This document shows positions 58,732 through 64,000 of a stretch of DNA of 64,000 bases, piece after piece. The DNA lies in contig CM074858.1 in the NCBI GenBank assembly GCA_037501455.1, positions 96,010,001 through 96,074,000 of the forward strand, in the 5' to 3' direction. The DNA comes from Lantana camara. Lineage: Eukaryota > Streptophyta > Magnoliopsida > Lamiales > Verbenaceae. The notes under the pieces were generated by a model. The model made no database searches, was not told the origin of the DNA, and saw nothing but the letters and a program-made list of their open reading frames with translations. Position 1 is the first letter of the stretch; each line of letters opens with the position of its first letter. A program made the position numbers and the translations under genes.

Positions 58732-60822
58732 TGTTGGGATTAGTGCCTGAAAATCCAATTTCTTTGTAAATACTTCGTATTTTTTTGGATTAATAAAACT
58801 AAAATTATTGCAAGTTATGAGTATATTAACATAATTAATAACGTGTGATGATATTCTTATATGAAATGTGTTTCAAAGGAAAGGACTTTGGATATCGAAA
58901 TCACGTGTTATTAAATTTCTAGTCGATAAGATGAGAATAAGTTCTTATCAAGACTATAATGTGTTATATAAGATGGTTAGTCTTTCGTCATAGGGAAATG
59001 GAGTTTCCAGTTGTAACACATTGATGATTTTCAATAGATTTGGAAACATCGAACTGGACCACTAAGATAGTTCATTTTAAACTACTATCTAAAAGGAACA
59101 AATCTTATGGAGAATTGGACTCTTAATCCTGGTAGTATTTCGACTTTAGACATGTAATGTTAATCATTGTAATGTGCTCATAAGTGAGGTCTCGATATCG
59201 AATGACTAAATAACCTTTGTACATTCAGTGATTACATGAAATGTGCTGAAGAGAAATATTGATCAAAGGAATCTGTAGCTTTGCTGGAAAGTTAAAAGAT
59301 ATCCCTGAAATAGATTTACAAAGTTCGAATTAAAACTTTGACCAAAGTACTTCGTGTGATGCGTCACTGAAGTTGTATGTTGAATGTGTTTCGCGTATAA
59401 GAAATTTGAACTTAAGGCGAATCAGGAGATTTCAGATTAGAAGTGAAAAATAAATAATAGTAGTATTAATTTATTTTTCATGGATATCTACACGGAGGAG
59501 TAAAATGCAAAATTATTCTAAATCGAGACATTCGTGAATAATTTAATTAATTTTAGAGTGCAATAATATTTATTTAGTGGAATTAAATATTGTTAAACGG
59601 TAATTAATCATTATCATGGGATGATAATATATTAACCCGCTTCGAGATAAAATTAATTAGTCCTGCAAGCCCCAAATTGAAACCCGAAGATAAAACATTA
59701 AAAGGAAAGAGAGAAATAAAATTTCAAACTGTTTGAAAATGGTCAAGTAATTTATTTTAAGAAAATAAATTGAAATTCCAAAGTGTTGGAAATGCCCGAA
59801 ATTTTATTTTGGAGAAAATAAAAAAAAAATTTTGATGACGTGTCAGTTGACATGTCAGGCCACGTCAGCAAATGGGGAGACGTGGCGCCGAGGTGGCGCT
59901 GACTCAGCGCCAGCGTAGCAGACACATCAGCACAGAAGCCCTAGGTAGCGCGTGTGTAACACACGCGCCACCTTCTGGCCGCGCGTGTGTAACATATGCG
60001 CCACCTTCTGGCCGCGCGTGAGGGCGCGTGGACGGTCAGATCGGCGAGCGACCGACGACGTTGGACTCGTGGTGCTGAGAGTTACGACATGGTCACCTTG
60101 GAATTCGTGTCCAAGTTGGCTACGCAAGTGGGATGTGAAATTACTATTTTACCCTCGGTTTTTCCCCTATAAATAGGGGTCTTAGCACTTCATTTTTTCT
60201 CACAACTTTTGGGAGAGGTTGTGGCTGAGTTCTGGGCTTTGAAACCATATCCCTTTTCTGCTAGTTAATTCCGATTTATTTTGGAATTAATTTTAATTAA
60301 GTGTTTATATATAAAACACCTAATTTCGGGATATTAAACCCTGAGAAGGGTTTCTAGTTTAAGTTTTATTTTCTCTAGTATTTAGAGAAATATTTTCGGA
60401 GCCCATACTCGGAGAGTTTCTCTAGGGTTATTGCAGGGAAGCTCTACAGGTTTCACGAGTAGTGATCGTGTATCGGGTTCCCGGGAGGTGAATTCAGAGG
60501 CAGTAGCCATCTTCGGTGAAAGGTATTTGTTCTATGTTAAATTTTGTTTAAGCATGATAAATTAGGTGCTCTAAAGTGTTAATTGCATGCTCTATTTGTC
60601 TGCTTTGTAAATAAGATGCTCTTAAGTGTTAATTGCATGCTTTATTTATCTGCTTTGTGATTTAAAATTTATTATCAATTTCATGTATATACTTGAGTAG
60701 TTCAGGCTAGTCTTCCGTTGTTTGTATTTAAATATTTTAGAAATATTTTGATACCTGTATATTAGGGAAAAATTTTCAAGTACGGTCCCGGAACAGTACT
60801 ATTTCGGGTCCCTGTACCAGCA
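58732..60822 (+). repeat. 3' LTR of copia-3
   Basis: 2091 bases, close to the 5' LTR but with point changes and indels. A 33-bp unit (59948-59980) is duplicated in tandem (59981-60013) where the 5' LTR has one copy. The TGACGTGGCA site of the 5' LTR is missing near 59835. TATA box CTATAAAT at 60168-60175. Confidence 0.92.
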
Positions 60823-61446
60823 TGTGAAACCGATGGGTTGATCCATATAAATGTCTTTATCAATGTCTCCACTGAGAAAGACAGTTTTCATATCCATTTG
60901 CCATATCTCATAGTCGTAATATGCAGCTATGGCAAGCATGATCCGAATGGACTTTTGCATTGCAACGGGCGAAAAAGTTTTATCAAAGTCCACCCCTGGC
61001 CTTTGAGTGAATCCTTTTGCAACCAGTCTTGCCTTATAGGCTGCAATGCTTCCATCTACTCCAAGCTTTCTCTTAAAGATCCATTTGCATCCTATGGGTT
61101 TTACCCCATCAGGCAAATCTACCAAGGCCCAAACTTGGTTGGAGTACATGGAATCCATTTCGGATTTCATGGCTTGTGTCCACTGATCAGAATCAGAGTC
61201 TGACAGTGCCTCCTCATATGTTAGGAGATCATTATCCCCGTGAGAGATTTCATGGAGAAAACCATACCATCTCTCAGGCTGTCTAGGAGTGCGTTCAGAA
61301 TGCCTTAGAGGAGGATTTTCACGTGTATTGAAGTTCGTGATTAGTTGTAGGATCTCAGAATGGTACGTATCCTCTAAATGTGGCGTGGGAGTATCTAGAA
61401 TTTCTTCGAGTTCTGTGATCTTGCCTTTCTTTTCTTCTAGGAACGG

Positions 61447-62276
61447 TGATGGGGTCAAAACACGCTCGTGCCACATTTGGAGACGTGGCAACTCAAGACA
61501 ACGACACTTGTCCTCCTATGATTGGGGTAATTATACACGAGCGTTCAAACCTCTCAAGCGTCAGCGTTCCTCAAAGACATGTGTCATCTCTGCTATGCGT
61601 ACACGTGTTCAACATCGCCGCTCTCTAACGAGAGCGATTCATACTACAAGGCTAAGGTTCCAGCCAGCCAAGAAAGCCCTCTTCGAGCGCTACACTCATT
61701 CAGGGAAACTTACACTCCCTCTCCTTTTATGAGCCTTGGCCTTCATCCCCTAGCGGATTCCTTGGTCTTCAAGGCTCTTGGTTGACACGAGCGTGCTCTT
61801 AAGCCCTCGTTACCAACCCCCAAAATGGCTCTCTGACACCCTGTACATGCCCGCGCACCAACCACTGTTGCCCACACTAACTTCCACCAACTTTTGCAGA
61901 AGATTCCTCCTAGGTTTCTCTCTCGCAACGCCACGTGTTAGGGCAACATTCGGCCAGGACCACCCAATGCCAATGACTAAAGGGCCCCTGACCCTCAACT
62001 ATAAATATGCGAGTTCATCTCCTTCACTGTAAGCAATCTCCATTACTGCAACTCCATACTTAGCATATTATCTCTTTCAGATCTTCATCTGACTTGATCG
62101 TCGGAGAGCCAAACTGGGAATCACCCCCAGTTCCCCCAGCTTGGCCTTCTGACTTTGTTTTTGTGTTTGTCCTAGCAGGTAGAACCCCCATCTTTTCCGG
62201 CGAACTTCAACTGGTTTTCCTCACCTAAACAAATTCTAAAGTGATCGGACTCTGTATCCCATATTCAGACCCATCA
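61447..62276 (+). repeat. 5' LTR of gypsy element 3
   Basis: 830 bases with inverted ends TGATGGGGTC and GACCCATCA. TATA box CTATAAATAT at 61999-62008 sets the promoter. The partner LTR is not in the window; the borders rest on the end repeats and the primer site. Confidence 0.8.
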
Positions 62277-62280
62277 TTTT

Positions 62281-62297
62281 TGGCGCCGTCTGTGGGA
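62281..62297 (+). other. Primer binding site of gypsy element 3
   Basis: TGGCGCCGTCTGTGGGA, four bases after the LTR. One base differs from the site of Tat element 2. Confidence 0.88.
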
Positions 62298-62364
62298 AAC
62301 CAGCTCTTAACACATTTCTCTCTTTCTGCTAGTTGAAAAGCAAACACCCAGTATCTTCTCAACG

Positions 62365-64000
62365 ATGGTAGCTACAAGATCAGGAGCTGTGGGAGGAGGT
62401 TCCCATGACGCCAGTATCGTCGTTCCTCCCGCCACTGCTGGTAGAGCACCACCTCCTACCGCCGCCGCTGGAGGAGCACCACCTGTCGGAGATGTGACTC
62501 CACTTGCAGAACCTACGGTCCCAACACCTGCGCCACCAGCACCACCAGTTTCCAGTACCGTTGGAGGGGCTTCTCTCCCCACTCTTCCACAGCCTCCCCA
62601 GAATCCGTGGATTCATACTCATGCGAGTCCAGAAGGACAAAGCTACATGATGCCTCTACCGGGAAATACGCTTACTCCCACCGTCATGATGCCGCAGATC
62701 CGGCCCTACCATGCCGGCCAGATCTAGCTCCCGGTGGTGATTCCCAGGGAGATTGAAGGGGTGGAGTTACCCCCTCTGACCCCCCAGCAGTTGAGGGCTC
62801 TTTACGCCCAGTGTGAGGTTCAGGTGGCCCAGGGGGCATGGGAAAGATTTCATTCCATGTATTTTCCTTCTGGGCAGGCCACTCAGGCCGCCGCTCCTTT
62901 AGGCGGACTGCAGACCTATCCGCTTAGGGAGGCTCAGGCCGTCCTAAGGGCTCAACCACCGCCCCCACCCGCCAGAGAAACGCCCAACCAAGGCGAAAAT
63001 GAGCGTCCCTGCGAGGACAGGGGCAAAGAGCCCATGGAAAGAGTCAACGAAAATGAAGGGGACTCTCATGCCTCCAAAAGGGCCTCTCGAGCCACAAAAC
63101 AAGGGGATAAAGAAGGAGATGTGAATCCTAATCTCCTCGCGACTGTGCAAGACCAGCTGCAGGGGATAAAGGATATGGTTGGGCAGCTCTCTCGAGCGCG
63201 GTCTCAGATCTCCCACAGCAGGGATGAACGAGCCGATGCCAGAGACGCTCGCCCTAAAGACCGCCAGTCACGGGTCCCCCACCGCAAGGAATAGGAAGAG
63301 AACTTCTGCACCTACGAATATCATCCCCTGGCGAGGGGCTCCCCTCTCGTGGAAGAAGTTCTGATGGCCCAAGCAGGAATGGCCAAAATCCCCACTTCCG
63401 TCAATCGCTACGACGGTACAACTGATCCAGCAGAACACTTGGATCATTTTTTACACCTGATGTATTTGTACAAACATTCGAGCCATTACTGGGCCAAAGT
63501 CTTTGTCACTTCCCTAGTGGGGATGGCTCAGGAATGGTATAAACGGTTGCCGCCACGCTCGATACACTCATATGAAGAGTTGGCCAACGCTTTCCTCAAC
63601 CACTTCAATTCTTTGAAGGCCCCCGTCACTGCACCCACTGCCCTCTACAATATAGTGCAAGGCAAGAATGAATCTCTTCGCTCGTTCTTCGCCCACTTCA
63701 ACAAGGAAATCTTGCAAGTGGAGAGGCCTTCCATGGATTTCTTGATCCCAGTGCTCTTTCAGGCTGTGGATCACAAGCAATACGTGAGCAAAAAGTTTGC
63801 TGATGCCATCGTGGAGAGAAGGCCAGGACCCCTCATGGCCTTAAGAGAGGTTGCGGAGCCATTCTTTTAACGCTCGAAGATATGTATGGGACGAATGGGC
63901 CCCGGCATCACAGCTCAGTGAGACACGAGCGTCACCAAGAGCGGGACCGGGAAGTTGTTATTAAGAAGGAGCGCAAGAAATCGCCCCCGCCCTCTCGTCG
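62365..64000 (+). pseudogene. Gag of gypsy element 3 (stops and frame change, 3' partial)
   Basis: ATG 62365 opens an Ala/Pro/Gly-rich N-terminal region. After a TAG at 62725 the same frame continues (PLTPQQLRALYAQCEVQVAQ) through a charged Arg/Glu/Asp linker. After a TAG at 63292 the gag core follows in the same frame (HWAKVFVTSLVGMAQEWYKR; RSIHSYEELANAFLNHFNS), matching the retrotransposon gag fold. At 63868 the frame is lost but resumes in another frame (ARRYVWDEW), then a basic end (KKERKKSPPPSRR) leaves the window. It would form the particle shell; this copy is defective unless the stops are sequencing errors. Confidence 0.88.

Larger units (their letters stand above)
49493..60822 (+). 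mobile_element. Ty1/copia element 3, complete with both LTRs, plus strand
   Basis: 5' LTR 49493-51570, initiator-Met-tRNA type primer site, gag-pol, purine tract and 3' LTR 58732-60822. Flanks are TGTGG (49488-49492) and TGTGA (60823-60827), 4 of 5 matching. It sits in the RT region of copia-2. Its own RNase H is split by an inverted solo LTR. Confidence 0.93.
46456..61446 (-). mobile_element. Ty1/copia element 2, minus strand, inserted in copia-1 and itself interrupted
   Basis: Segments 46456-49492 and 60823-61446 belong together: the protein reading across the copia-3 insertion is continuous (QPIGFT before, SGSEQKVCKLQ after). The 3' LTR is 46456-48299. On the right it is cut by the LTR of gypsy element 3 at 61447, so its 5' half and 5' LTR lie outside the window. 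Confidence 0.85.
48333..61446 (-). pseudogene. Copia-2 polyprotein, integrase end to RNase H, split by copia-3
   Basis: The right segment (61446-60823) carries the linker and RT start: WTQAMKSEMDSMYSNQVWAL, IGCKWIFKRKLGVDG, EIWQMDMKTVFLSGD. After copia-3, 49492-48333 continues: a stop in QRSI*GLKQASRNW, then catalytic LYVDDMLLIW, DLGDASYILGIKIYRDR, and RNase H (CDSSFASDLDD, CDNTGAVAQAREPRSHQRTK, ADPFTKPLSREAF) with stop at 48333. Frame changes occur near 48975 and 48640. It is therefore inactive. Confidence 0.9.
61447..64000 (+). mobile_element. Tat-type Ty3/gypsy element 3, 5' end (continues past window)
   Basis: 5' LTR, primer site and gag are visible on the plus strand, inserted into copia-2 upstream of RT. 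The right end and target duplication are outside the window. Primer site and gag style match the Tat elements on the left. Confidence 0.88.

Noticed and set aside
1..64000. CRISPR arrays, prokaryotic operons, rRNA or intact tRNA genes
   Set aside because: None is present; the only tRNA-like signals are weak box A/B words in the SINE-like repeats.

Overview
This window is nuclear DNA of a flowering plant, probably a eudicot. It is AT-rich and full of introns with GT-AG borders, simple repeats and LTR retrotransposons of the Ty3/gypsy and Ty1/copia types. Nothing is prokaryotic, organellar or viral apart from retrotransposons. Only two host genes can be supported: a small AN1 zinc-finger (stress-associated protein type) gene at 18940-19308 and a seven-exon WD40-repeat gene of the plant WDR44-like family at 34951-37369. 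Almost everything else with coding character is transposon.

Layout. (1) 1-4008: 3' part of a plus-strand Tat-lineage Ty3/gypsy element. It has an open integrase frame, a ~90-bp tandem repeat array, and an antisense coiled-coil gene with an intron. (2) 4323-18688: a nearly complete minus-strand Tat-type element with two ~585-bp LTRs, a decayed gag-pol on the minus strand and a decayed intron-bearing gene on the plus strand beside the 3' LTR. Its gag is split by a 3.67-kb solo LTR (14336-18009, target duplication CCTCT). (3) 18.7-38 kb: a gene-containing, AT-rich stretch with the AN1 gene, the WD40 gene, a hAT MITE (20602-21219), a Mutator-like element (23840-25709), smaller MITE-like inverted repeats, a tRNA-derived SINE-like family and microsatellites. 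(4) 38024-41106: a second solo LTR with target duplication GTAAT. (5) 42.7-64 kb: a nest of copia elements. Copia-1 (minus) is split by a hAT element and by copia-2 (minus). Copia-2 is split by copia-3 (plus) and by a third Tat-type element at the right edge. Copia-3 is split by an inverted solo LTR of its own family.

How the parts relate. In both Tat elements for which the 3' region is visible, a second gene runs opposite to gag-pol, has its own introns and encodes an acidic, coiled-coil-rich protein. In the second element it also has a candidate TATA-like box and a domain resembling the 'putative gypsy type transposon' family. This convergent two-gene design is the most interesting biology here. 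Extra antisense ORFs are known in Tat elements, but promoter, splicing and function are poorly described. Nested insertions can be ordered in time from target duplications and restored reading frames.

Limits: no database search was possible. Lineage names, splice sites and promoters are read by eye, and old element borders are approximate to a few bases.
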